Assembly (NCBI GenBank): GCA_046706185.1
Contig: JBJKPR010000004.1
Span: 1-64,000, forward strand
Direction: 5' to 3'
DNA: 64,000 nt
From: JAJZXY01 sp046706185
Lineage (GTDB): Archaea; Thermoplasmatota; Thermoplasmata; Sysuiplasmatales; Sysuiplasmataceae
The notes under the pieces were generated by a model. It made no database searches. It was given only the letters and a program-made list of their open reading frames with translations, and was not told the DNA's origin. Shown here piece by piece: positions 1 to 8,710 of this stretch. The first letter of the stretch is position 1. Every line of letters starts with the position of its first letter. A program made the translations under genes and the position numbers.

Positions 1-132
1 ATGGAACGAGCACTGAGTATGAGAGCAGCTTCACGAAAATGGTGCTTGTTCCTCGATTTTCTAAGTAGATAAAGTACTTGAGCAGGCATCCGGATAGTAA
101 CGCCATCATCGGACAGGTCAGGGAGGGAGAAG
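1..132. other. Upstream edge, unassigned
   Basis: Two short open frames run in from the left edge and stop at about 66-72. Neither tail (one ends in VPRFSK) is recognisable, so I cannot tell whether a gene ends here. A purine-rich stretch, GGGAGGGAG at 121-129, fits an SD sequence for the following pdxA-family gene. Confidence 0.3.
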
Positions 133-1110
133 CTGGTCAAGATAGGCATTACGCTGGGGGATCCTTCTGGCATAGGGTATGAGATTGTCGCAAAGGCGCT
201 TGCTTCAGGCATTTTTGACGGGAAGGGAATTGCGCTTGTTGGCAACAGCGCTGTGTTCAGGCATACGGCTGAAAGATACGGCATGCCTGCATCGCTGTTC
301 GACGGTTATGATTTTGTCGAGGTGCCCGACGGCCATCTCCTCCCGGAAGATGTAAAGTTCGGCCAGGTGAACAGGGAATCAGGTGCAGTCGCACTACGGA
401 CAATTGAAACTGCCGCCCGCCTGGCTTCCGAGGGGAAGGTCGATGCAATCTGCACTGCACCAGTCCACAAGGATGCTCTACTCCTTGCAGGCTCAAGGCA
501 TCCTGACCATACAGAGCTTCTTGCCGAGCTCACCTCGTCGGAGGGAGTCACAACTCTCTATGAGCTAGGAAGGCTGAGGGTGATGCTCCTGACCAAGCAT
601 GTTTCGCTCAAGGAGGCAATTCGTCTCGTGACCAGGGATAACCTGAACAGGCACATCGCATTTTGCGACCAGGCGCTTTCGGCCCTCGGCTCGGAACGGA
701 GAAGGATTGCGGTTGCTGCGCTAAATCCACATGCGGGCGAGAACGGTCACATGGGTGATGATGAACTGAATGAGATAGGGCCCGCAGTCGCCGAATCAAG
801 GGGGAGATACGACGTTCACGGGCCTCTGCCCGCCGACTCCGTTTTTCATCTCGCCGCCCAGGGCGACTACGACATAGTGCTCTCCCTATTCCACGACCAG
901 GGGCATATAGCTGTCAAAACGATAGGATACAACAGGACTGTTGCAATGAATATCGGCCTCCCTTTTCTCAGGACTGCCGTGGACCACGGCCCGGGCTTCG
1001 ACCGGGCGGGCAAGGGGACTGCCGATGAAACAAACATGATTGAGGCAATCCGCGCCACGTTCAGGTATGCCGAAACCTACAGAAGGTATGCAGGCGGCAG
1101 GGCTCGCTGA
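133..1110 (+). CDS. pdxA: PdxA-family 4-phosphate dehydrogenase
   Basis: An NAD-dependent, metal-dependent beta-decarboxylating dehydrogenase of the PdxA family, which acts on 4-hydroxythreonine-4-phosphate (vitamin B6 route) or, in PdxA2 members, on D-threonate or D-erythronate 4-phosphate. With the start used here the protein is 325 residues, the family length. Visible motifs are ITLGDPSGIG (about 5-14), DHTELL with metal-ligand His near 126, NPHAGE near 198 and HDQGH near 254. The first ATG/GTG/TTG in frame is GTG at 253, which would delete the conserved N-terminus. The frame is open only from 82, and the sole good candidate is CTG 133 behind GGGAGGGAG. It lies just before a methylcitrate-type gene set. 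No B6 partner genes are visible, so the substrate is undecided. Confidence 0.85.
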   Translation: MVKIGITLGDPSGIGYEIVAKALASGIFDGKGIALVGNSAVFRHTAERYGMPASLFDGYDFVEVPDGHLLPEDVKFGQVNRESGAVALRTIETAARLASEGKVDAICTAPVHKDALLLAGSRHPDHTELLAELTSSEGVTTLYELGRLRVMLLTKHVSLKEAIRLVTRDNLNRHIAFCDQALSALGSERRRIAVAALNPHAGENGHMGDDELNEIGPAVAESRGRYDVHGPLPADSVFHLAAQGDYDIVLSLFHDQGHIAVKTIGYNRTVAMNIGLPFLRTAVDHGPGFDRAGKGTADETNMIEAIRATFRYAETYRRYAGGRAR

Positions 1111-1209
1111 GCGGTTACAGCCAGACTGTTGCAATCTAATGTGACAGTGACTTCATCCACCATCCGGCCGACATCTTTGTCCCCCCTGGAATTTGCATCA
1201 TCAGCGATG

Positions 1210-1217
1210 TTAAATAA
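1210..1217 (+). promoter_or_regulatory. TATA box for prpD
   Basis: TTAAATAA lies about 30 nt before ATG 1240, the spacing expected for a leaderless archaeal transcript. It falls inside the longest open frame of prpD, which supports the shorter start. Confidence 0.45.
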
Positions 1218-1239
1218 TCACCTGTTGATGCAAAGCAAC

Positions 1240-2544
1240 ATGACGTTCGAGAGCTCGATATCAAGCTTCGTCGAAAACACGGAATACAGCGACCTCAGCG
1301 AGGATGTAATCCACGAAGTCAAGAGGCGTATCATCGACTCGATCGGAGTCGCGCTTGCATCCAGGAACTCACCGCCTGCAAGGGCGGCAAGGAAGTTTAT
1401 CCGCTTTTACCCTGGAAACACGCCGCTCATAGGGGGAGGTTCATCAACACCTGACATTGCCTCCTTCTACAACACACTCCTCATCAGATACCTTGATTTC
1501 AACGACACCTACCTTTCACTTGAACCGCTTCATCCAAGCGACATGATTGGTGCGCTTCTGTCTGTCGGTTCGATTGCTGGCAGCAGCTGCATGGACATGA
1601 TTCTTGCTGCTGCTGTAGGATACGAGGTCGGCGCACGCCTCTGCGATGCTGCCTCGCTTCGCTCCAAGGGGTTTGACCATGTCAACTACCTCGAGATCGC
1701 AACAGCTGCCGCGCTCTCCAAGCTGCTTCACTTCGGTGAAAAGGAGACTGTGAATGCAGTATCGATGACAATAGTCCCAAACGTAGCGCTGCGGGAGAGC
1801 AGGGTAGGCGGACTTTCGATGTGGAAAGGGGGAGCAGCTGCAAATTCAAGCAGGAATGCAGCTTTTTCGGCAATAGCCACAAAGAGCGGCTTCACTGCGC
1901 CCTCCAGGCCGATCAGCGGTACGCTCGCATTTAGGAACATAGTCTGCAAAGACCTGGACCTGAAGAAATTCGGAAGGCCGGGAAAACCGCGCGCAATCAT
2001 GCGCACGTACGTAAAGAAGTACCCCGTGGAATACCACGCTCAATCTGCTGTGGACATGTCACTTATGCTCAGCAGGAAACTTGACGGAAGTCGGATAAAC
2101 GCTGTTACGGTCGAGACCTATGAAGCAGGAAAGAGCATACTCGCAGATGAAGAGAAATGGCATCCAAGGAACAGGGAGACTGCCGACCACAGCCTTCCCT
2201 TTGTCGTTGCCGCCTCGCTCTCCTCCGGGGATTTCTGGCTGAATACCTACTCGCTTGTAGGAGACAGAGGGATTGAACGGATGATGAAGCTTGTCGATGT
2301 GGTGGAACGCGAGGACTACACAAGAAGGTATGCAGGAACTCTGCCCACACGCATAGTGGTGCGAACATCAGCCGGTGAATTTTCAGAGGAAATGGAGGTT
2401 CCCAAAGGGCACTGGAAAAACCCGTTGACCGACAGGGAGCTTGAGAGCAAGTTCACAAGGCTCACGGGGGAGAGGAAGCTTCTTGGGAAATTATGGAATG
2501 CAGAGAAGTTGAAGGTGTCTCAAATTGTCAGATCGACTCAGTAG
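1240..2544 (+). CDS. prpD: MmgE/PrpD family dehydratase (2-methylcitrate dehydratase-like)
   Basis: MmgE/PrpD-family protein. Members dehydrate 2-methylcitrate to 2-methylaconitate in propionate breakdown; relatives act on other branched acids. The family pattern is clear: an N-terminal helical half with RRIIDSIGVALAS, HPSDMIGALLS and AAAVGYEVGARL, then a C-terminal alpha/beta half with KKYPVEYHAQSAVD and DHSLPFVVAAS. The frame is open back to TTG 1129 (471 aa), but the extra N-terminus is low-complexity Ser/Thr. I chose ATG 1240 (434 aa) because a TATA box sits 30 nt upstream; ATG 1228 is also possible. It overlaps prpB by 20 nt, so the two are probably translated together. Confidence 0.85.
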   Translation: MTFESSISSFVENTEYSDLSEDVIHEVKRRIIDSIGVALASRNSPPARAARKFIRFYPGNTPLIGGGSSTPDIASFYNTLLIRYLDFNDTYLSLEPLHPSDMIGALLSVGSIAGSSCMDMILAAAVGYEVGARLCDAASLRSKGFDHVNYLEIATAAALSKLLHFGEKETVNAVSMTIVPNVALRESRVGGLSMWKGGAAANSSRNAAFSAIATKSGFTAPSRPISGTLAFRNIVCKDLDLKKFGRPGKPRAIMRTYVKKYPVEYHAQSAVDMSLMLSRKLDGSRINAVTVETYEAGKSILADEEKWHPRNRETADHSLPFVVAASLSSGDFWLNTYSLVGDRGIERMMKLVDVVEREDYTRRYAGTLPTRIVVRTSAGEFSEEMEVPKGHWKNPLTDRELESKFTRLTGERKLLGKLWNAEKLKVSQIVRSTQ

Positions 2545-3382
2545 ACTTGAATTCGCTGTTCTGCCAGGAGTGTACGATGCGTTTACTGCTATGCTTGCAG
2601 AGAGGCTTGGTGCAAAGGCGATCTACCTTTCCGGGGGGGCGCTCACATCCTCCATGGGCCTCCCCGATATTGGCATGATCACACTGGACGAGCTTTCCTC
2701 CTCCGTCCGCAGGATCAGGGAGGCTGTGGACATTCCTCTGATAGTGGATGCGGATACCGGGTTCGGGGAGGCGGTCAACGTCTGGAGGACTGTGCGCATG
2801 CTTGAACGCGCAGGAGCCGACGGCATACAGATAGAGGATCAGAGGATGCCGAAGAAGTGCGGCCACCTCGAGGGGAAGGAGGTTGTACCAGTGGAGGAGA
2901 TGGAGCAGAAAGTCGCTGCAGCAGTCAGTGCAAGGCGCAATGCGCTGATTGTTGCCAGGACTGATTCCAGGGGCGTCAACGGTCTTGATGACGCCGTGGA
3001 ACGGGCAACGCTTTACTTTGAGAGCGGGGCTGATGTCGTCTTCCCTGAAGCATTGACGGACACTGAGGAATTTGGAGCTTTTGCCAGGCTCGTCAAGGGC
3101 CCGCTTCTTGCGAACATGACTGAATTTGGCAAGACACCCTTCATAAAAGCATCGGTGTTCAGGCAATTGGGCTACAGGTACGTCATCTTCCCCGTCACTG
3201 CGTTCCGTGCGGCCGCTCGTGCTGAGGAGAACGCAATAAAAACAATACTGGATGAAGGGACGCAGGAAGGCATCATGGATGAACTCATGACGCGTTCAGA
3301 GCAATATGAAGTAATAAAATACAGCTCATACGGCGACCTCGACAGATCGCTTGCCTCATCAAGGCGCAGGGGCAGTCATTGA
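2525..3382 (+). CDS. prpB: Methylisocitrate lyase / PEP mutase family
   Basis: Isocitrate lyase/PEP mutase superfamily enzyme, 285 aa. The signature KKCGHLEGK (about 110-118) holds the catalytic Cys, as in 2-methylisocitrate lyase, and DADTGFGEA (75-83) supplies metal-binding Asp residues. The expected reaction is 2-methylisocitrate to pyruvate plus succinate. Start is TTG 2525, inside the end of prpD. Lying between a PrpD homologue and a citrate synthase makes a methylcitrate-cycle role more likely than PEP mutase or oxaloacetate decarboxylase, though those family members cannot be excluded by motif alone. Confidence 0.85.
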   Translation: MSDRLSRLEFAVLPGVYDAFTAMLAERLGAKAIYLSGGALTSSMGLPDIGMITLDELSSSVRRIREAVDIPLIVDADTGFGEAVNVWRTVRMLERAGADGIQIEDQRMPKKCGHLEGKEVVPVEEMEQKVAAAVSARRNALIVARTDSRGVNGLDDAVERATLYFESGADVVFPEALTDTEEFGAFARLVKGPLLANMTEFGKTPFIKASVFRQLGYRYVIFPVTAFRAAARAEENAIKTILDEGTQEGIMDELMTRSEQYEVIKYSSYGDLDRSLASSRRRGSH

Positions 3383-3519
3383 TGCAGTTGCGCCTATGCC
3401 TGCAATCGTATGCTAAAATTTCTTAAGTGAAGGTTAATAGGCAGCCTCTCAATATGTACCCGAATACTGCGTGATGAAATGAAGATGCACATCATACAGT
3501 CGAAAACGGAGATGTTATA

Positions 3520-4650
3520 ATGGATATCAGTAGCGGGCTTGAAGATGTGTACATAAAGCATACCTCGTTGACCTCGATCGACGGTGAGAAGGGCGTCTTG
3601 CGATACTCTGGCTACGATGTCAATGACCTGGTCGAGCATTCCACATTCGAGGAGGTCGCCTACCTGATGCTCTACGGCGAGATGCCAACGAAGGAGCAGA
3701 AGCTGAAGTTCAGGGAGTCTGTGGAGAGGGGTTATCTGTTGCCTGATTATGTAAAGGACATAATCGAACAGATCCCCAGAACTGCTGACGCCCTCTCAAT
3801 GTACATGACAGCCTTCGCGGCACTTTCTGCGAATGAGGGCAATTTCAAATGGTCTCCAGACACAGACAAGCAGAAGGCGGCAGAGATAATAGGACATGCA
3901 GCTGCCGTCGTTGCAAATGCAAACAGGCACATACTCGGGCTCAAGACGAAGGACCTTTCGCCTTCAGACAGCTATGCCAGGAGCTTCCTTGAAGCAGCAC
4001 TGGACAGGAGCGTAGATGCGAAGGAAGTCCGTGTCATGGACCGCTCCCTCATTCTGTACATAGACCATGAGGTGCCCGCGTCGACGACGGCCGCGCTCGT
4101 TGCATGCTCCACCCTTTCGGACATGTACTCGTCCATTGCGGCTGCTGTCGCGGCACTGAAGGGGCCACTCCACGGCGGCGCTGCCGAATCCGCCTACGTG
4201 CAGTTCACAAAGATAGGTAATCCTGACAACGTGGATAAATGGTTCAACGAAAACATCGTGATGAGGAAGCAGAAGCTTATGGGCTTTGGCCACAGGGTCT
4301 ACAGGACGTACGACCCTAGGATGAGAATATTCAAGAAGATGGCCTCTGAGGTGGCAAAGTCGGACGAGGACAGGAAGATACTGGCCGTTGCCGAAAGGCT
4401 TGAGCAGATCGGTGTCCAGCAGTTTGGTCAGAAGCATGTCTATCCGAACACTGATTTCTATTCCGGAATTGCATTCAAGGGGATCGGCTTCAACGTGAAC
4501 ATGTTCACTGCGCTGTTCGCCCTGTCAAGGACTACCGGATGGGTCGCCCACATATCCGAGTACAATGAAAGCGAGCCGAGGCTAATGAGGCCGAGGGCAC
4601 TTTACAAGGGACCGGGACCAAGGGAGCTGGCTGCACTCTCACACAAGTGA
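3520..4650 (+). CDS. Citrate / 2-methylcitrate synthase
   Basis: Citrate synthase family, 376 aa, the size of archaeal type-I dimeric enzymes. Condenses acetyl-CoA or propionyl-CoA with oxaloacetate. Catalytic elements are present: His218 in GPLHGGA, His258 in GFGHRVYRTYDPR and Asp312 in PNTDFYSG. ATG 3520 is preceded by GGAG about 7 nt upstream. The gene follows prpD-prpB after 137 nt and probably has its own promoter, but only weak TATA-like sequence (TTAATAGG near 3434) is visible. Its place beside prpB/prpD suggests methylcitrate synthase activity; archaeal enzymes are often bifunctional, so both functions are possible. Confidence 0.92.
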   Translation: MDISSGLEDVYIKHTSLTSIDGEKGVLRYSGYDVNDLVEHSTFEEVAYLMLYGEMPTKEQKLKFRESVERGYLLPDYVKDIIEQIPRTADALSMYMTAFAALSANEGNFKWSPDTDKQKAAEIIGHAAAVVANANRHILGLKTKDLSPSDSYARSFLEAALDRSVDAKEVRVMDRSLILYIDHEVPASTTAALVACSTLSDMYSSIAAAVAALKGPLHGGAAESAYVQFTKIGNPDNVDKWFNENIVMRKQKLMGFGHRVYRTYDPRMRIFKKMASEVAKSDEDRKILAVAERLEQIGVQQFGQKHVYPNTDFYSGIAFKGIGFNVNMFTALFALSRTTGWVAHISEYNESEPRLMRPRALYKGPGPRELAALSHK

Positions 4651-4666
4651 TCGCAGCAGCGTGGAG

Positions 4667-5077
4667 CTATGCACTTCTCGCCTTTTTCCTGCCTGTGTGT
4701 CCCGGCTTGTGGTATTCGAACCCCAGAATGAAGTCTGCAAAGCCGAGGAAGAGAAGCAAATAGGCAAAGTAGACGATGTAGCCCTGGGCGGAAAGGTAAA
4801 ACAGGGCGGTCATTCCGAATATGAGTATGCTGCCTACCACAGAGATGGCGAACGCCTCGTACTCCCTTTCCCTGAAATAATGCTCCTCGAGGAAGGCGAC
4901 ACCGATGGATGCAACAGCTATTACCCACAGCGGCTCCTCAGCCGCTGCAGTGAAGTCTCCTGCGAGAGAGACATGTACGGAAAGTGCAGCAAGGAGGCCG
5001 CTCAAAAGGAATGGAAAGGCTATGGCTACACCCCTCAGCGCATAGAACAGCCCCCCGAAAAGCATCGAGACCTTCAT
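4667..5077 (-). CDS. Small integral membrane protein, unknown function
   Basis: Unrecognised 136-residue protein with about four hydrophobic segments (roughly 10-30, 48-62, 72-94 and 97-116). It has a charged EEHYFREREYE loop between the second and third segments and a basic tail (HTGRKKARSA). It starts with ATG and runs convergently toward the citrate synthase gene, 16 nt away. Coding is supported by length and a regular membrane pattern, and no conserved catalytic motif is seen. It may be a lineage-specific membrane protein. Confidence 0.65.
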   Translation of the reverse strand: MKVSMLFGGLFYALRGVAIAFPFLLSGLLAALSVHVSLAGDFTAAAEEPLWVIAVASIGVAFLEEHYFREREYEAFAISVVGSILIFGMTALFYLSAQGYIVYFAYLLLFLGFADFILGFEYHKPGHTGRKKARSA

Positions 5078-5215
5078 CGGTATGCGTATTTTTCACCATC
5101 TTAAAATCTTTCTGCACCGAATCCCGCCCAAAAACAGCACGTATTCGTGAAAATGCGCTGCGGCATGCTTATCTTGACGCCGCCTGTACGTGGACAGGCA
5201 GGTGCTCCCGGATTG

Positions 5216-5692
5216 ATGCTCTATCTCATCAGGCATGGCTCCACGCTCGACGGGGAGGGAACCGACCCGCCCCTTTCCACCGATGGGCGGAAGAGCGCAG
5301 AGCTTGCTGGCCGTCTGATACTCGGCACCGGGGGAGGGCTAGAGCTTGTTCTCTCTTCACCTCTCAGGAGGGCTTTGGAGCATGCACAGATTATTTCGCA
5401 GGCGTCTGGCGGGCGGATGGAGACGCTCCAGGAGCTGGAGCCTGAAGGGGACGCCTCAGCTGTCATATCCCATCTTTCGTCCATGGTGGAACAGGCAAGG
5501 GTGGCGGCTGTTGGCCATCTCCCTCTCCTGCGGTTTCTAATTTCGGGCATTGCCTGTGACTCCCATCCCCTCAGGATCAGCCTGGAAAGGGGGTCTGTGG
5601 TTTGCATCGATGCAGACGCCTCCTCAGGCGAGTTCGAGGGCACGCTGCTCTGGTCACTGGCACCTTCTATGATCTCAAGACTTGTTGCATGA
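5216..5692 (+). CDS. Histidine phosphatase (SixA/phosphoglycerate-mutase superfamily)
   Basis: A 158-residue protein of the histidine phosphatase superfamily. The N-terminal LIRHGST motif carries the phospho-accepting His, SSPLRRALEHA supplies the phosphate-binding Arg, and GHLPLL carries the second catalytic His. The compact size resembles SixA-type phosphatases rather than full phosphoglycerate mutases. The frame is open upstream to 5147, but ATG 5216 places the RHG motif at the usual distance from the N-terminus; TTG 5213 is an alternative. The substrate cannot be told from sequence. Confidence 0.8.
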   Translation: MLYLIRHGSTLDGEGTDPPLSTDGRKSAELAGRLILGTGGGLELVLSSPLRRALEHAQIISQASGGRMETLQELEPEGDASAVISHLSSMVEQARVAAVGHLPLLRFLISGIACDSHPLRISLERGSVVCIDADASSGEFEGTLLWSLAPSMISRLVA

Positions 5693-5810
5693 GCAGGCAG
5701 CGGCTCCTGCTTCCTGTGCGAAGTGATTTATCGAATGAGGTTATCCACTGACCTTGTTATCCAGCCTGTGATTCCACGACAGGACACCGGCTGGTGATCA
5801 TGGTGATCGC

Positions 5811-7763
5811 ATGGATGGCCCTGTGAAGGACGTACTGCCCACACAACACTCAATATCTGTGGGCGTGAGGGAACTGGAAGAGTTGAGAAAGAAGTCCATA
5901 GAGAGCCCCGAGTTATTCTGGGAACACATAGCCAACGACCTGTTCTGGTATGAAAAAAAGGGGCCCCTCTATGAGAACACGGATACACCCCCTTTCGGGC
6001 GCTGGTTTGAGAACTGGAAGACAAACCTCTGCTTCAATGCAGTGGACAGGTGGGCAAGGTCCTCAAGGAAGAACAAGGTCGCGTTTTTCTGGGAGGGTGA
6101 GCCCGGTGACAAGAGGGCGGTCACATATTACGAGCTTTACAGGGAGGTGAACAGAATGGCGTCTGTTCTTCAGAACCTGGGAGTGAAGGAGGGGGACAGG
6201 GTGACGATATACATGCCCCTCATACCCGAGATCGTGATATCTCTCCTCGCAGCAGCGAGGATAGGTGCAATTCATTCAGTCGTGTTCGGCGGTTTCACAA
6301 GCCAGGCGCTCGCTGACAGGATAAACGATTCCAAGTCGATTGTTCTCATCACTGCCGACGGCGGCTGGAGAAGGGGCAAGGTGGTGGAACTCAAGAAAAT
6401 AGCAGACGACGCATTGAAGCAGTGCCCGACAGTCAAGAAGGTCGTTGTGGTGAGGAGGACTGGGCGGGAGGTGGAGATGGACCCGTACAGGGATTTCTGG
6501 TACGAGGAGCTGATGAAGGGGGCGGACGGTCAGGTGAAGCCTGTTCCCGTTGCAGGCACTCATCCAAGCTACATACTCTACACCTCAGGCACGACAGGTA
6601 AGCCCAAGGGTGCTGTGCACAGCACCGGCGGGTACATGATGTGGGTCTATTACACGCAGAAGGCGGTGTTTGACATGAGGGACGAGGACATATACTGGTG
6701 CACTGCAGACGTAGGCTGGGTCACCGGTCACTCCTATGTGGTCTACGGTCCTCTTCTCACCGGTGCGACCTCGTTCATCTACGAGGGAGCGCCCGACTTT
6801 CCCGAGCCGGACAGGTGGTGGCGGATGATCGAGGACTACGGCATAACAATTCTATACACCGCGCCAACCGCGATACGGTCGTTCATGAAGTTCGGCGAGA
6901 AGTGGCCGCAGAAGCACGACCTGTCATCCCTCAGGCTGCTTGGAACAGTTGGAGAGCCAATAAACCCAGAGGCATGGAGCTGGTATTACAAGTTCATAGG
7001 CAACAGCCGCTGCCAGATTGTAGATACATGGTGGCAGACAGAAACCGGCGGCATAATGATCAGCCCGCAGACCGGGACAACACAGATACCGCTCAAACCA
7101 GGGTCGGCAAGCGTGCCGCTGCCCGGCGTTGATGCCCATGTCGTAGACGAAGGAGGCAACGAGCTGCCGCACAATACAAAGGGATTCCTGGTCATAAATC
7201 ACCCATGGCCCGGTCAGTTCATGACGCTGTGGGAGGACAGGCCAAGGTTTGAATCTGTCTACTTCAAGAGATTTCCAGGGAGGTACTACGCGGCTGACTA
7301 CGCCATGAGGGACCACGACGGCTACTTCTGGCTACTGGGGCGGGCGGACGAGGTGCTGAAGATCGCCGGCCACAGGATAGGAACCATTGAGCTGGAGGAT
7401 ACTCTGATCTCCCACCCTGCTGTTGCCGAATCAGCAGTCATCGGACGGTTCGATGAAATCAAGGGTGAAACGCCGGTCGCGTTCGTGGTGCTGCGGCCGG
7501 GCAACATGCCCACTCCCTCCACGAGGCGGGAACTCATGGATCATGTGCGCAACAGCATGGGACCAATAGCAGTTCCGGGTGCGCTCTACTTCGTCGAAAG
7601 GCTCCCGAAGACAAGGAGCGGCAAGATAATGAGGAGGCTCATCAGGGCGGTCGTTGAGGAAAAACCGCTCGGCGACATGAGCACGCTCGAGGATGCAGCC
7701 AGCGTCGACGAAGCGGAAAAGGCGTACAGGGAACTTCAGGAAGAGATGCAAAGGGGAAGCTAA
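5811..7763 (+). CDS. acs: Acetyl-CoA synthetase (AMP-forming)
   Basis: ANL-superfamily acyl-CoA synthetase, 650 aa, matching Acs length. Motifs are the AMP-binding loop YTSGTTGKPKGAVHS, VDTWWQTETGG, GRADEVLKIAGHRI and the C-terminal SGKIMRR, whose Lys is the conserved acetylation-controlled catalytic residue. The acyl pocket reads WVTGH ... VGEPINPEAW ... WWQTE, as in acetate enzymes; propionate enzymes usually differ at the Val and Trp positions, so acetate is preferred though propionate may also be used. A second GGTGATC-type SD lies just before ATG 5811. It ends directly against the convergent gdpD-like gene. Confidence 0.92.
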   Translation: MDGPVKDVLPTQHSISVGVRELEELRKKSIESPELFWEHIANDLFWYEKKGPLYENTDTPPFGRWFENWKTNLCFNAVDRWARSSRKNKVAFFWEGEPGDKRAVTYYELYREVNRMASVLQNLGVKEGDRVTIYMPLIPEIVISLLAAARIGAIHSVVFGGFTSQALADRINDSKSIVLITADGGWRRGKVVELKKIADDALKQCPTVKKVVVVRRTGREVEMDPYRDFWYEELMKGADGQVKPVPVAGTHPSYILYTSGTTGKPKGAVHSTGGYMMWVYYTQKAVFDMRDEDIYWCTADVGWVTGHSYVVYGPLLTGATSFIYEGAPDFPEPDRWWRMIEDYGITILYTAPTAIRSFMKFGEKWPQKHDLSSLRLLGTVGEPINPEAWSWYYKFIGNSRCQIVDTWWQTETGGIMISPQTGTTQIPLKPGSASVPLPGVDAHVVDEGGNELPHNTKGFLVINHPWPGQFMTLWEDRPRFESVYFKRFPGRYYAADYAMRDHDGYFWLLGRADEVLKIAGHRIGTIELEDTLISHPAVAESAVIGRFDEIKGETPVAFVVLRPGNMPTPSTRRELMDHVRNSMGPIAVPGALYFVERLPKTRSGKIMRRLIRAVVEEKPLGDMSTLEDAASVDEAEKAYRELQEEMQRGS

Positions 7764-8537
7764 TCACTGCTTCCTGGATATCAGCCTCATCATCATGTCC
7801 GGATGATTGGAGGAGACGCTGTCCGGCCCCATCGAAAGAACCTTGAGCGCATCTTCCTCCCGGTCCATTACCCAGGGATGGACGCTGTATCCGTGTTCAT
7901 GCAGGGTCTTCACCGACTCCGCCCTCAGCCTTTCCCACCTGGGGAAGAAGCACTGTATCAGGAACTCCTCTGCCACATCCATGTACTCCTCCGGCGGGTC
8001 TGCGGTGAGGAGTCCTGTGTTCAGCATTTTGTCCATCTCCCTTATCTTGAGCAGTATCTCGGGGTCGAATGCAATGAAGACCGCCCTTTCCTTCCACTTT
8101 TCCCTGGAAGACATTGTATCTGCAATTCTCTTTTCAATTCCCTGATAGACATCGCTTCCGTGCTTAATCTCGACAAGCGCAAACGCGTGCGGTGTTATGA
8201 AATCTAGAGCCTCTTCAAGCGAAGGGATCCTCTCCCCCCTGAACTCCTGGGAATACCATGAGCCTGCATCGAGTTTCTTGAGGTCCGCGTAATCGGTGTT
8301 TACGATCATACCCTCACCGTCGGTTGTCCTTTCAAGCGACTCGTCATGCATCACAACAAGCCTCCCGTCAGCGCTCTGATGAATGTCAAACTCAACCGCA
8401 TCTATGCCCAGCTTCAGTGCAAGCGAAAATGAAGCTATCGTGTTTTCAGGGGCGCTTCCAGAGGCGCCCCTGTGTGCCACGATCATAGGTCTTGCTCTCT
8501 CTTTCCTGTACTCTGTAAAACCGTTCAGCGAGCTCAT
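7764..8537 (-). CDS. Glycerophosphodiester phosphodiesterase
   Basis: GDPD-family hydrolase, 257 aa. Motifs in order are VAHRGASGSAPENT (catalytic His and Glu), DAVEFDIHQSADG with metal-binding Glu/Asp, MHDESLERTTDG with the second catalytic His, and VEIKHG. It would release glycerol phosphate from glycerophosphodiesters such as deacylated or archaeal polar lipid head groups. No signal peptide or membrane segment is seen, so it is cytoplasmic. A TATA box about 28 nt upstream implies a leaderless mRNA beginning at ATG 8537. The stop codon abuts the acs stop. Confidence 0.88.
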   Translation of the reverse strand: MSSLNGFTEYRKERARPMIVAHRGASGSAPENTIASFSLALKLGIDAVEFDIHQSADGRLVVMHDESLERTTDGEGMIVNTDYADLKKLDAGSWYSQEFRGERIPSLEEALDFITPHAFALVEIKHGSDVYQGIEKRIADTMSSREKWKERAVFIAFDPEILLKIREMDKMLNTGLLTADPPEEYMDVAEEFLIQCFFPRWERLRAESVKTLHEHGYSVHPWVMDREEDALKVLSMGPDSVSSNHPDMMMRLISRKQ

Positions 8538-8558
8538 GAAACCTACTCTTGCAAGCGT

Positions 8559-8566
8559 GATATAAT
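8559..8566 (-). promoter_or_regulatory. TATA box for the GDPD gene
   Basis: On the minus strand ATTATATC lies about 28 nt before ATG 8537, consistent with a leaderless transcript. The same intergenic stretch carries the plus-strand promoter of gapN. Confidence 0.5.
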
Positions 8567-8641
8567 TCGTTGAACAACAGAAAATTCATAATACTTAATT
8601 CTTCGCCGCTGCCGCCGCATAATCTGCGGTTGTAGAGGCTC

Positions 8642-8650
8642 AAATATAAG
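8642..8650 (+). promoter_or_regulatory. TATA box for gapN
   Basis: AAATATAAG is a good archaeal TATA element. It predicts a start near 8668 and a leader of about 40 nt containing the SD GGAAGGA 6 nt before ATG 8711, so this mRNA has a leader, unlike several neighbours. Confidence 0.5.
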
Positions 8651-8710
8651 AAGAAGCGGCTCGTATTCATCCCTGAGCCGATATGTGGAGCGCTTAAGGA
8701 AGGATATGAC

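Noticed and set aside
2528..3166. A 212-codon minus-strand open frame across prpB
   Set aside because: It lies entirely inside the well-supported prpB gene, has no recognisable motif and its composition is that of an antisense frame.
4661..5104. Plus-strand 147-codon frame after the citrate synthase
   Set aside because: The minus-strand frame there encodes a regular four-helix membrane protein; the plus-strand frame is charged and irregular.
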